Assembly: GCF_900198195.1 (NCBI RefSeq)
Contig: NZ_LT899436.1
Coordinates: 1,889,001-1,953,000 of the forward strand
Source: Tenacibaculum jejuense
GTDB lineage: Bacteria; Bacteroidota; Bacteroidia; Flavobacteriales; Flavobacteriaceae
Direction: 5' to 3'
Length of the DNA stretch: 64,000 nucleotides
Both the position numbers and the translations under genes were made by a program. Within the stretch, counting starts at the first letter, position 1; each line of letters begins with the position of its first letter. Below, piece after piece: positions 26,181 through 33,606 of the stretch. The notes beneath the pieces are model-generated. The model saw nothing but the letters and a program-made list of their open reading frames with translations, did no database searches and had not been told where the DNA came from.

Positions 26181-26490
26181 TTACTTAATAATCATTCGCT
26201 TGCTGTCTACTTTTTTATTGTTTATAATAAGTGTGTTATGATAAACACCAACAGGTAATTTATCGCTATTAATATTTAATTCTACTTCCCCACGATCTTC
26301 TAAATTTATTTTAGAAATAATCTTACCAACAGTATTTGTGAAAATCATGTAAGCACTATTAATATCATGAGGTAAAAAATATTTGATAGTAGAAGTACTG
26401 CTAAAAGGATTAGGAATATTTTGATATAATTTAGGACTTTTTTGTTTTGTTAGTACACCACCACCAACAGATAATGTTGCATCGCAAGCA
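26181..26490 (-). pseudogene. Remnant of a T9SS type A-sorted protein (C-terminal tail only)
   Basis: On the minus strand the last ~100 codons read as a complete Por_Secre_tail: LYQNIPNPFSSTSTIKYFLP, then NTVGKIISKI, LPVGVYHNTLII and the end RMIIK. This module directs secretion through T9SS and is never a protein on its own. The body of the gene is missing. Upstream codons (towards 26531) run straight into sequence that codes a different protein on the plus strand, so the apparent start there is an artefact. The 5' part was evidently lost in the same event that truncated the neighbouring methyltransferase. Confidence 0.75.
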
Positions 26491-26886
26491 CAGTTTTCGA
26501 TAATAACTACACCAAATGCAGATAAAACCATTGTTAGAAATCCTTGGCATTACAGAGAGTATAAGTATGAAGAGTTGAAAGGAGTTTTAAGTAAAGTGTT
26601 CACTACTATCTCAATAAAAGGAATTGTAGGAAATAGTAAAACAGATGTGTATTATAAAAATAATGAGACTTCTGTATTAAAAATTTTGAAGTTAGATATT
26701 TTCAATTTACACGAAAAATTACCTGCTTGGATACTAAAAATTCCGTACGAATTATTGAATAGAATGAATAGAAAAAAGCTTCTAGAGCAATACAAGTCAG
26801 AAGTTATTGATATGAATTCAGAAGATTACACTTTACATTCTTATTCAGAACAAACACTAGATTTCTTTTGTGTTTTAGAAAAATAA
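26491..26886 (+). pseudogene. Remnant of a class I SAM-dependent methyltransferase (C-terminus)
   Basis: In the plus frame the sequence reads FSIITTPNADKT, then RNPWHYREYKYEELKGVL and a further ~95 codons ending FFCVLEK. The TTPN turn and the NPWHYREY segment are typical of the end of the Rossmann fold in methyltransferases of the Methyltransf_11/23 type. The N-terminal SAM-binding motif (GxGxG) is absent: the frame is closed by a stop near 26422, and 26425-26490 is antisense to the T9SS tail. There is no plausible start; the TTG at 26575 lies inside the domain. I therefore call it a truncated gene. Confidence 0.65.
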
Positions 26887-27407
26887 AAGGGTACTAAAAA
26901 GTAAATAATACATCACAAAAAATCCTTTAGGAAATTATAAAGTACTATTGGTAAAGTCATTCATCTAAAAGAAGTAGAGATCCAATACATTTACAATAGA
27001 ATTACTACTTGTGTACAGAAAAACAGATGTATAAAAACATAGTAACCTTAATAAATCTATTATGAAAAGCTACAAAACCATTAAATTGTTCTTAGAAAAA
27101 ATAAAAAACATATTATGTGATTTAGAACCGAATTTGGGTCATGAATTACGATTTCAAAAGAAGTTATTGGATTACAATAAATCAAAATGTAAGTGAACAA
27201 TATTTAAAAATAGAACTTCAACTAAAAAGAAAACTATTTAGTAAATCTTATAGTTGAAGATATATTACGATAATTTAAATTAGGGGAATTTAGTTGTGAT
27301 TATTTCACAAATACATAAAAAAACTCAGGAAATTTTCCTGAGTTTTTTTATGTGGACAATTCTAAAAAATTAAAATCTAATACATCATAAAAGATAATTT
27401 AGAATAC
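26887..27407. other. Intergenic stretch with only tiny open frames, probably decayed
   Basis: I see no convincing gene. Two short frames overlap. One at 27062-27196 (44 codons, MKSYKTIKLFLEKIKN...) and one at 27141-27257 (38 codons, with FKRSYWITINQNVSEQYLK) have protein-like composition. They could be frameshifted pieces of one decayed gene, related to the remnants just upstream. The right end holds the terminator of the minus-strand sigma factor operon. Confidence 0.4.
27318..27349 (-). terminator. Terminator after the sigma factor/TPR operon (works on either strand)
   Basis: CTCAGGAAA (27324-27332) pairs with TTTCCTGAG (27334-27342), with A and T tracts on the two sides. It lies 60 bp beyond the stop of the minus-strand TPR membrane protein. 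Confidence 0.75.
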
Positions 27408-28226
27408 CTATTCAAGCTTATCCAAAAGTATTTTAGCAGTATTAAAATTATAGTTTTTAGAATCTGATGTTATTTTTTTTAATACTTCTTTTAATTTTTT
27501 GGTTTTATTGCCTTTTAAATATGTTAAGGCCAAATACCAATCTGCTTTTTTTGCTTGTAAAGTATTAGAGTTTTTTAATAATAAAAACTGCTCTTCAGAT
27601 TTTTTCAAATCTTGTAAAGCTAAATAAGAAAAACCACAAAGAGAATAAGCAATGGGATTAATAACTTCTGTATTATTTTTCTGATAAGCTAACAATGAAT
27701 TAATAGCTTCAGTATAATTTTTTTCATCAAAAAAGGTTTGTCCTTTTTGAAGAGCATTGTTGGTTTCATTACGATTTATGGTAGAAGGTAAAGCAGTTAT
27801 TGCTTCGTTATAATATGTGTCAAAAAGAATAGAATTATCTTCAGAAGAAGTAAAGAAAATCGAATATGACATAGAAATTACAACAATTATAGAAGCCGCT
27901 ATACTTAAAGGTACATACCATTTTCGATTCTGTGAGGTTTTCACATCTTTTTGGTCTTCAATAACTTCTTTTATAGCAGATGTAACATGCTTAATTTCAT
28001 CGCTTTTTAAATAATCTTGTATGTCTTTAGCTCTTTGATTTCTTAGAGTAGCTTTACCGTTAAATAACCAATCTTGATCATCATAAATTAATCTCATTTC
28101 TTTCTCAAAAAGAAACGCTTCATTTAAGTTCTTATCTACGGTAAGTTGATTTTCAAAAGTTGCTTTTTCATCAGCATTCATTTCATCATCTAAATATCGA
28201 TCAATTTCTTTTAAAAAATCTTTCAT
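27408..28226 (-). CDS. Membrane TPR protein, probable anti-sigma partner of the adjacent sigma factor
   Basis: This 272-residue protein begins with a cytoplasmic helical segment (YLDDEMNADEKATFENQL, about 10-90) like those of Bacteroidetes anti-sigma-type regulators. It then has one transmembrane helix (about 103-125, WYVPLSIAASIIVVISMSYS) and a periplasmic TPR region (about 155-270, with ALQKGQTFFDEKNYTEAI). Its start overlaps the sigma factor stop by 4 bp (ATGA), which implies translational coupling. An anti-sigma role is inferred from the pairing, topology and N-terminal sequence; no zinc-binding HxxxCxxC motif is present. The TPR domain could sense or bind an envelope partner, perhaps a product of the divergent operon. 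Confidence 0.75.
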   Translation of the reverse strand: MKDFLKEIDRYLDDEMNADEKATFENQLTVDKNLNEAFLFEKEMRLIYDDQDWLFNGKATLRNQRAKDIQDYLKSDEIKHVTSAIKEVIEDQKDVKTSQNRKWYVPLSIAASIIVVISMSYSIFFTSSEDNSILFDTYYNEAITALPSTINRNETNNALQKGQTFFDEKNYTEAINSLLAYQKNNTEVINPIAYSLCGFSYLALQDLKKSEEQFLLLKNSNTLQAKKADWYLALTYLKGNKTKKLKEVLKKITSDSKNYNFNTAKILLDKLE

Positions 28227-28789
28227 AATTCTTTTAATTCTTTATACCTAGTGTCATTTTGAATGGCTTTGGCAAGTTGAGATTTACAATTAAATATACG
28301 TTGTCGCACTACATTATCAGATTTGTAACCAAGCTGAGAAACTATTTTTTTATAGGGAGTCTTTTTAAAAAATAACTGTAGCAATGTTTTACAATTACCT
28401 GAAATAGCATTTAGCATTTCTTGAAACAATTCCCATTTTTCTTGTTCTAGTACAGAAAGGGTTAAATCTTCTTCTTCACTTAATAGTTCAAAAACATTTG
28501 TATTTGTTACTCTGTTTTTTCGTTTATTTAATTCGCGCTTCCACAAATTTGCTGCAGCGATGTACAAAAAACCGTCAAGCGTACTTTTTATAACAAAAGG
28601 TTTGGTCTTATAACGAGCTATAATTTGAATTAATACTTTTTGAAAAATATCTTCTGCATCTTCTACATTACCATTATTTTTCAATACATAACTTTTAATT
28701 TTTGGAAAAATAGTACTGTATAGCTTACGAATAACGGCTCTATTTCCTACGGTAATTTCTTTTATAATATCAGATGGGTTTTCTTGCAT
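28223..28789 (-). CDS. ECF-like RNA polymerase sigma factor (sigma-70 family)
   Basis: The 188-residue protein has region 2 (AVIRKLYSTIFPKIKSYVL, then DAEDIFQKVLIQIIARYK) and region 4 with a helix-turn-helix (TPYKKIVSQLGYKSDNVVRQ). This fits sigma-70-like factors of the ECF type. I use the ATG at 28787-28789 (MQENPSD). A longer frame to 28924 would begin with hydrophobic sequence and run antisense into the divergent lipoprotein gene and across its promoter. The pair with the membrane TPR protein resembles sigma/anti-sigma loci common in Flavobacteriaceae. The divergent lipoprotein-CHAT operon is the obvious candidate target. Confidence 0.85.
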   Translation of the reverse strand: MQENPSDIIKEITVGNRAVIRKLYSTIFPKIKSYVLKNNGNVEDAEDIFQKVLIQIIARYKTKPFVIKSTLDGFLYIAAANLWKRELNKRKNRVTNTNVFELLSEEEDLTLSVLEQEKWELFQEMLNAISGNCKTLLQLFFKKTPYKKIVSQLGYKSDNVVRQRIFNCKSQLAKAIQNDTRYKELKEL

Positions 28790-28820
28790 CCTAATAAAAA
28801 TGACATTATTATTAATTTTA

Positions 28821-28828
28821 TACTTTTG
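28821..28828 (+). promoter_or_regulatory. Candidate -7 element TACTTTTG for the lipoprotein operon
   Basis: This is an exact TAnnTTTG match about 48 bp before the first lipoprotein ATG, in the 86-bp divergent intergenic region. It suggests housekeeping-type transcription; an additional sigma-specific element could not be assigned by eye. Confidence 0.5.
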
Positions 28829-28875
28829 CGGTAACTTTCTTAGTTTACGGGGAACTATAAGAAAAACAAAATAAC

Positions 28876-29511
28876 ATGAAAAAAATAACTGTACAAATTG
28901 TAACAGCAATATTCCTATTGTCAAATATAAGCTGTTCTAATGAAAAGGAATTAGTAATTGATGAACAATCACAAAATATTGCATTAGAATTACCTGATAA
29001 CGCAATAAGTTTGCAAAAAGTTATCAATGATCTTGCTGAAGAATTAGGAAAAACACCAACAAGTAACCGACAAGTAAGTAGCCCAGATCAACCTGAGAAT
29101 GAAGAAGTTCCAGATCAACCTATCGAAGAAAATTCAGAACCTATTTCTTATAAACAAGTTTTTGTATTATATCCAGAAGAATGGACTGCTATAGATAGAC
29201 TTTTGTTTTATCAAAGTAAAACAAGAGATTTTGGAGGTTCAATCTTTGTTATACCTAATAGTTGTATAAATGTTGAAACTTGGTATATTCCTGTAACTGT
29301 AGATATAAATATACGTATTGGTGGAATAAAAGATAGAGCAAAGAATTTAATTGTAGCTTCAAATTCAGGCTTAAGTGGTGGTGGAAGTGGTAATAATGCA
29401 GAGTCAGATGAAGATAACCCTCAATTACCTCCAGGATTTAAAGAACGTTACTACCACTCTTGTGAAGAGGTTATTTTAGGATTGTCAGGTGATAATGGAA
29501 TATACAAGTAA
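28876..29511 (+). CDS. Lipoprotein, first of three paralogues (unrecognised family)
   Basis: The 211-residue protein has a lipoprotein signal (MKKITVQIVTAIFLLSNISC, Cys 20). Next is an LPDNAISLQKVINDL helix, a Pro/Glu-rich linker, and a core shared with the next two genes. The core has FVLYPEEWTAIDRL, then a Cys before VETWYIPV, then DRAKNLIVASNSGL, an acidic DEDNPQLP stretch and a terminal SCEEV. The two conserved Cys outside the lipobox may form a disulfide. I do not recognise a named domain. It is 2 bp from the next gene, so one operon with it, divergent from the sigma factor. Function is unknown; an envelope location is likely. Confidence 0.7.
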   Translation: MKKITVQIVTAIFLLSNISCSNEKELVIDEQSQNIALELPDNAISLQKVINDLAEELGKTPTSNRQVSSPDQPENEEVPDQPIEENSEPISYKQVFVLYPEEWTAIDRLLFYQSKTRDFGGSIFVIPNSCINVETWYIPVTVDINIRIGGIKDRAKNLIVASNSGLSGGGSGNNAESDEDNPQLPPGFKERYYHSCEEVILGLSGDNGIYK

Positions 29512-29513
29512 TT

Positions 29514-30110
29514 ATGGGGAATAAAGTATACGCTTCAGGAATAATTTTTATGATATTGACTTTTTTTGTGAGTTGTTCCGATGAAATTACTGTAGATGAC
29601 AGAGAAAATTCTGATGTTGTTATAAATGAATACCAATTGTCTGATTTACCAGATAATGTAGAAGATTTAAAAGACATTATTGCTAGACAACAAAAAGAAT
29701 TAGGAATAAAACCTAAACTGAATCAAATGTTTAATGAAGGTTCAAGTTCATATGTATTTGATTTTAGCGCAGACAGTTTTAGGAAGATTTTTATAGTATA
29801 TCCAAAAGATTGGACGCCAATAGATTACTTTAGATTTATACAAACAATGTTCGCAAAGTATGGGTATGGAATAAAATCTGAACCAAACAATTGTGATCAT
29901 ATCGAAACTTGGTATATACCTATTCAATCTAGGTTTGATCCTATAAATCCTACAGGAGATAGATCAAAAAACTTAATTGTAGCTTCTAATTCAGGTGTGA
30001 ATGGAAATACAAAAGATGAAGATGAAGATGGTCCACAATTACCGACTCCTACTGTTCCTATTCAAGCAGACTACTATAATTCTTGCGAAGAAATTCTAAT
30101 ACAACAATAA
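29514..30110 (+). CDS. Lipoprotein, second of three paralogues (unrecognised family)
   Basis: The 198-residue protein has a lipobox FFVSC at about residue 21. The shared N-terminal LPDNVEDLKDII helix is followed by the family core FIVYPKDWTPIDYF, CDHIETWYIPI, DRSKNLIVASNSGV, the acidic DEDEDGPQLP and YYNSCEEI. Spacing between motifs matches the upstream copy closely, except that the Pro-rich linker is shorter. It lies 2 bp after copy one and 25 bp before copy three, consistent with tandem duplication inside one operon. No enzymatic motif is visible. Confidence 0.7.
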   Translation: MGNKVYASGIIFMILTFFVSCSDEITVDDRENSDVVINEYQLSDLPDNVEDLKDIIARQQKELGIKPKLNQMFNEGSSSYVFDFSADSFRKIFIVYPKDWTPIDYFRFIQTMFAKYGYGIKSEPNNCDHIETWYIPIQSRFDPINPTGDRSKNLIVASNSGVNGNTKDEDEDGPQLPTPTVPIQADYYNSCEEILIQQ

Positions 30111-30135
30111 AAATGATTAAACTTTAAATACCATT

Positions 30136-30729
30136 ATGAGAAACATTATTAGTTATTTGTTCTTTTACCTCCTATTATTTTCATTAACCATTAGTTGTAC
30201 TGATAAATCGGAAAGCGACATGTTAGAAGATGTTGCAGAAGAGAATTTGATAACTGAGTTACCTGAAGATGTAATCAGTTTAGATCAAATTATTTATGAT
30301 TTAAAAGTTAAAACTGGACAAGGAAAACTTTCAAATAAAGGTTTTGTAGATTTCAATAAATTGGAAGGCGATATTTTTTTTAGTAAAGTTTATGTAGTTT
30401 ATCCTTTATACTGGTCTGGGACAGATAAATTAGCATTTTATCAGAGTATGAATGAATATTACAGAGGAAGTATATTTGTAACTTTAGATACTTGTCAAGA
30501 TGTAGACACTTGGTATATTCCAAATAGAGGAAAAGGTAAAGATAGACTTAAGAACTTAATTGTAGCTTCGGAATCGAAATTAAGAGATAATAATAACGGT
30601 AATGTAGGAAGCGGTAGTAATAGTAATACTGAAGATTCAGATGATGATGGGCCAAAAGGACCAGAAGAATACAATTATGTTCCAAATATTAGATCTTGTG
30701 AAGATATTGATGTGTCGAAATATCAATAA
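30136..30729 (+). CDS. Lipoprotein, third of three paralogues (unrecognised family)
   Basis: The 197-residue protein has a signal with lipobox LTISC. The shared LPEDVISLDQIIYDL helix is followed by the core VYVVYPLYWSGTDKL, CQDVDTWYIP, DRLKNLIVASESKL, an Asn/Gly/Ser linker, the acidic DSDDDGPKGP and RSCEDI. It is the most diverged of the three. The TPR-CHAT gene follows after about 120 bp on the same strand. The recurring pairing of a conserved WYIP and a KNLIVAS block suggests a compact extracytoplasmic domain with one disulfide, but this is inference. Confidence 0.7.
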   Translation: MRNIISYLFFYLLLFSLTISCTDKSESDMLEDVAEENLITELPEDVISLDQIIYDLKVKTGQGKLSNKGFVDFNKLEGDIFFSKVYVVYPLYWSGTDKLAFYQSMNEYYRGSIFVTLDTCQDVDTWYIPNRGKGKDRLKNLIVASESKLRDNNNGNVGSGSNSNTEDSDDDGPKGPEEYNYVPNIRSCEDIDVSKYQ

Positions 30730-30853
30730 AATTGATAAGTTTACTTTTTAATCAATAAAAAAATAAGATATTTAGAATTCTGAATGTAATATCTAACAAA
30801 TAGAAAGCAGAATGATGATAAATGAAATAAAATTAAAAAGTAATAGAAATACA

Positions 30854-33448
30854 ATGCAAATACAGAAGAGTATCCTTATGATACTCTTCTTTTATTTTCT
30901 ATTCTTAAATAAAATTAGTTTTGGTCAAGAAATATCGAAAGAATTTGATTCAATAATTTCATTATCATCTACCATTGAAGAAAAATTAAGCTTATTCGAT
31001 ACCTTATTTAAAACCTATGAAAAGAACAACAACTTTAAACAGTTAGGTGATGAAAGTCATGAATTAGCTAAAAAAATATATAAGAAAGATCTTAACAAAT
31101 CAGTATTTTTCAATGAACTAGCAATAGCTTCTAAATTGAAAGTGAAACCTTTAGATTCATGTTCTCTAAAAAAGAGTTACTATAATGCAGGTTTCTACAA
31201 CAAAAAAAATAAAGCGTTTAAAAAAGCAATAGAAGGTTATAAGAAAGTTTTACAATTTGATAATTGTGATGACTTTAATGCAAACGCAAAACGAAATTTA
31301 GCGCAATCTTATTTAAGGTTAGCAGTACGCTATTTTGAAGCTAAAGATTATTTTTTAGCGAGTTTGAATTATGAAGAAGCATTAAATAACTTTAATTCAA
31401 ACAACAAAGTAGATATAATTAATACGCATTTAGATGTAGCAAAAGCGTATAAAAACATTAGAAACAAAGAAGCAGGAAAAAAAGCTATTAATCACCTTCA
31501 TACGGCAGATTCATTATACAATTTACTTGCAGAGAAACAAGATCAAGCTGAGTTTACAATTTATAATAATTTAGCAGGATTATATTCTTTGTATGGTACA
31601 GATTCCGATAAAACATTTCTGTATTATGATAAAGCAGATAAAGTTTTGAAAAGGTTAAATGATCCTAATCAATCTCAATTATTTTATTTAAATCTAGGAT
31701 TTACTTACGAGAAAATAGATTTAAAGAAGTCTAAAATGTATTTTGAAAAATCTCTAGAATTTAAAGAAGCTAACCAGAATTTTTTAATTAGAACATATAT
31801 AGGTTTAGGAATTAATGCATCTTTAAGTAAAGATTATAAAACAGCACAAAGCTACTTTTTAAAATCGTTATCTCATTGTTTAAACATTAAACAAATAAAA
31901 GAGACAGATGCAATTTCAGATCAGCAATTGATACAAGTTCAAGATAAAGAAGTTTTACTAGAATTATTTAGAAGTCAAATAGAAAATTGGGATCGTTGGG
32001 CAGCAGAAAAACCATCTAAAGAAATAACAAAATTAATTTTAGATAAAGCAATTACTAGTGATCGACTAGTAAACCTTATGCTAAAAGAAGATTTGTCTTT
32101 TAGTACAAAGTTATTACTTAGAGATTTAGCGTCTGAAATTTATATTCTTGCTTTAGAAGCTTGTTATCAATCTAAAGATGTAGAAAGAGCATTTTATTAT
32201 GCAGAAAAAAATAAAGCTTTACTATTAATTGAAGATGTTAGAAAACAAAATGAATTAAAAAAAGATACCACTTCAGTTAGTGTAAAGAATTACTTTAAAA
32301 ATCCAATCCAAACAAAAATTCGTCCATTAGATGATGTACAATTAAATGAAGATGAAATTATTTTACATTATGTAATGGCTGAAAGACTAACGGGTGAAAT
32401 TCCAGATACCTATTTAATCTTTCTTTCTAAAGAACAGAAAAAGGTATTAAAAATTAAAGCAGTGGAAAAGTTAATCTCTAATGTTCAGTTATTAAGAGAA
32501 AAATTAGAAAAACCTTTTACGACTACAGAAGATATAACTTCGTACAAAGAAGTATCAAATTCAATTTATAATACATTAATACCTAATGAAATTCAGAATG
32601 AGTTAGGAAATAAAAAAATTACTGTATTGGGAGACCACATCATCAATTTTATTCCTTTTGAAGCTCTAGTAATTAACTCAGATACTATAAAATATTTCAT
32701 AGAAAATAATGAAATTTCTTACGACTATTCACTAACCTTCTTGAAAGAAAATGAAAATATAGTAAGAGATGCGACTAAGCAGTTTTTAGGAATAGCTCCA
32801 GAAAATTTTACAGAGGATTTAGCTTCACTTAAAAACAGTGGAAAAGAAATTGAACTTGGAGAGAAATTTTACAGTGGTGATCTTCTAAAAAAGGATAAAG
32901 CTTCAAAAGATAGTTTTATAAAAAATGCTAAAGATTATAAAATTATTCACTTAGCAACACATGCGGATGCTTCTGATGACAAAAATCCTTGGATTGCTTT
33001 TAACGATCAGAAAGTAAACTTACAAGAATTAAATTCTATTAGTAATAATGCAGATTTAGTCGTACTAAGTGCTTGTAATACTTCATTAGGAAAAATTAGT
33101 AGAGGAGAAGGAGTAATGAGCTTAGCAAGAAGTTTTTTTAGTACAGGAGCAAAAGCAGTAATTCCATCTTTATGGAGTACAAATGATAAAGCTACAACAG
33201 AAATAATAGCTAACTTTTATGAAAATTTAAGTAAAGGGAAAACTAAATCAATTGCCTTAAGAGAAGCTAAACTTAATTATTTACAATCGAATTCAGATTC
33301 AGAGGCTTCACCATATTATTGGGCACCTTTAATTGTTATTGGAAATAGTAATGGTATTGAACCTCAATCGAATTATTTGCTTGTATATATCTTTATAGGT
33401 TTAGTAATATTATTGTTAGGTTTCTTTCTCTTAAAGAAAAAAAGCTAA
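30854..33448 (+). CDS. TPR-CHAT protein (caspase-like protease family), membrane-anchored
   Basis: Starting at ATG 30854 (MQIQKSILM), the protein has a signal sequence (ending ISFGQ). A long TPR array follows (repeats such as GFYNKKNKAFKKAIEGYKK and ALEACYQSKDVERAFYYAEK), then a CHAT domain (roughly the last 330 residues) and a C-terminal transmembrane helix (LLVYIFIGLVILLLGFFLL) with a KKKS tail. The CHAT dyad is intact: His in HLATHAD (codon at 32960) and Cys in VLSACNTSLG (codon at 33074), followed by SRGEGVMSLARSFF. CHAT proteins are clan CD (caspase/separase-like) peptidases, often activated through their TPR or partner domains. An in-frame start at 30812 would add 14 residues before the signal. 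The adjacent lipoproteins or the sigma/TPR pair are candidate partners. Confidence 0.85.
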   Translation: MQIQKSILMILFFYFLFLNKISFGQEISKEFDSIISLSSTIEEKLSLFDTLFKTYEKNNNFKQLGDESHELAKKIYKKDLNKSVFFNELAIASKLKVKPLDSCSLKKSYYNAGFYNKKNKAFKKAIEGYKKVLQFDNCDDFNANAKRNLAQSYLRLAVRYFEAKDYFLASLNYEEALNNFNSNNKVDIINTHLDVAKAYKNIRNKEAGKKAINHLHTADSLYNLLAEKQDQAEFTIYNNLAGLYSLYGTDSDKTFLYYDKADKVLKRLNDPNQSQLFYLNLGFTYEKIDLKKSKMYFEKSLEFKEANQNFLIRTYIGLGINASLSKDYKTAQSYFLKSLSHCLNIKQIKETDAISDQQLIQVQDKEVLLELFRSQIENWDRWAAEKPSKEITKLILDKAITSDRLVNLMLKEDLSFSTKLLLRDLASEIYILALEACYQSKDVERAFYYAEKNKALLLIEDVRKQNELKKDTTSVSVKNYFKNPIQTKIRPLDDVQLNEDEIILHYVMAERLTGEIPDTYLIFLSKEQKKVLKIKAVEKLISNVQLLREKLEKPFTTTEDITSYKEVSNSIYNTLIPNEIQNELGNKKITVLGDHIINFIPFEALVINSDTIKYFIENNEISYDYSLTFLKENENIVRDATKQFLGIAPENFTEDLASLKNSGKEIELGEKFYSGDLLKKDKASKDSFIKNAKDYKIIHLATHADASDDKNPWIAFNDQKVNLQELNSISNNADLVVLSACNTSLGKISRGEGVMSLARSFFSTGAKAVIPSLWSTNDKATTEIIANFYENLSKGKTKSIALREAKLNYLQSNSDSEASPYYWAPLIVIGNSNGIEPQSNYLLVYIFIGLVILLLGFFLLKKKS

Positions 33449-33540
33449 GAATACATACTTTAATGGATCTTTAAAAGCACCTAATTATTGTGTGTAATCT
33501 TAGAGATATTTTGAGTAAAAATCATTTGGTTTAAAATTTT

Positions 33541-33555
33541 TGGCACGCTACTTGG
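33541..33555 (+). promoter_or_regulatory. Probable sigma-54 (RpoN) -24/-12 promoter
   Basis: The sequence TTGGCACGCTACTTGG matches the sigma-54 consensus TGGCACG-N4-TTGC. The -24 GG is at 33542-33543 and the -12 G at 33554, separated by exactly 10 bases. Only the last -12 base deviates (TTGG for TTGC). It lies 50 bp upstream of the next gene's preferred ATG (33607). Confidence 0.6.
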
Positions 33556-33606
33556 TATTATGTAAGTGTATATCAAAATAATGATATGCATCTAAAATCA
33601 GATAGT

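Noticed and set aside
26491..26531. Extended N-terminus of the minus-strand T9SS tail frame (MVLSAFGVVIIEN)
   Set aside because: These codons are antisense to the methyltransferase TTPN region and do not look like a signal peptide; they arise from the fusion point.
28790..28924. Longer sigma factor start at 28924
   Set aside because: It would add a hydrophobic segment antisense to the divergent lipoprotein gene and across its promoter; the ATG at 28789 gives a normal N-terminus.
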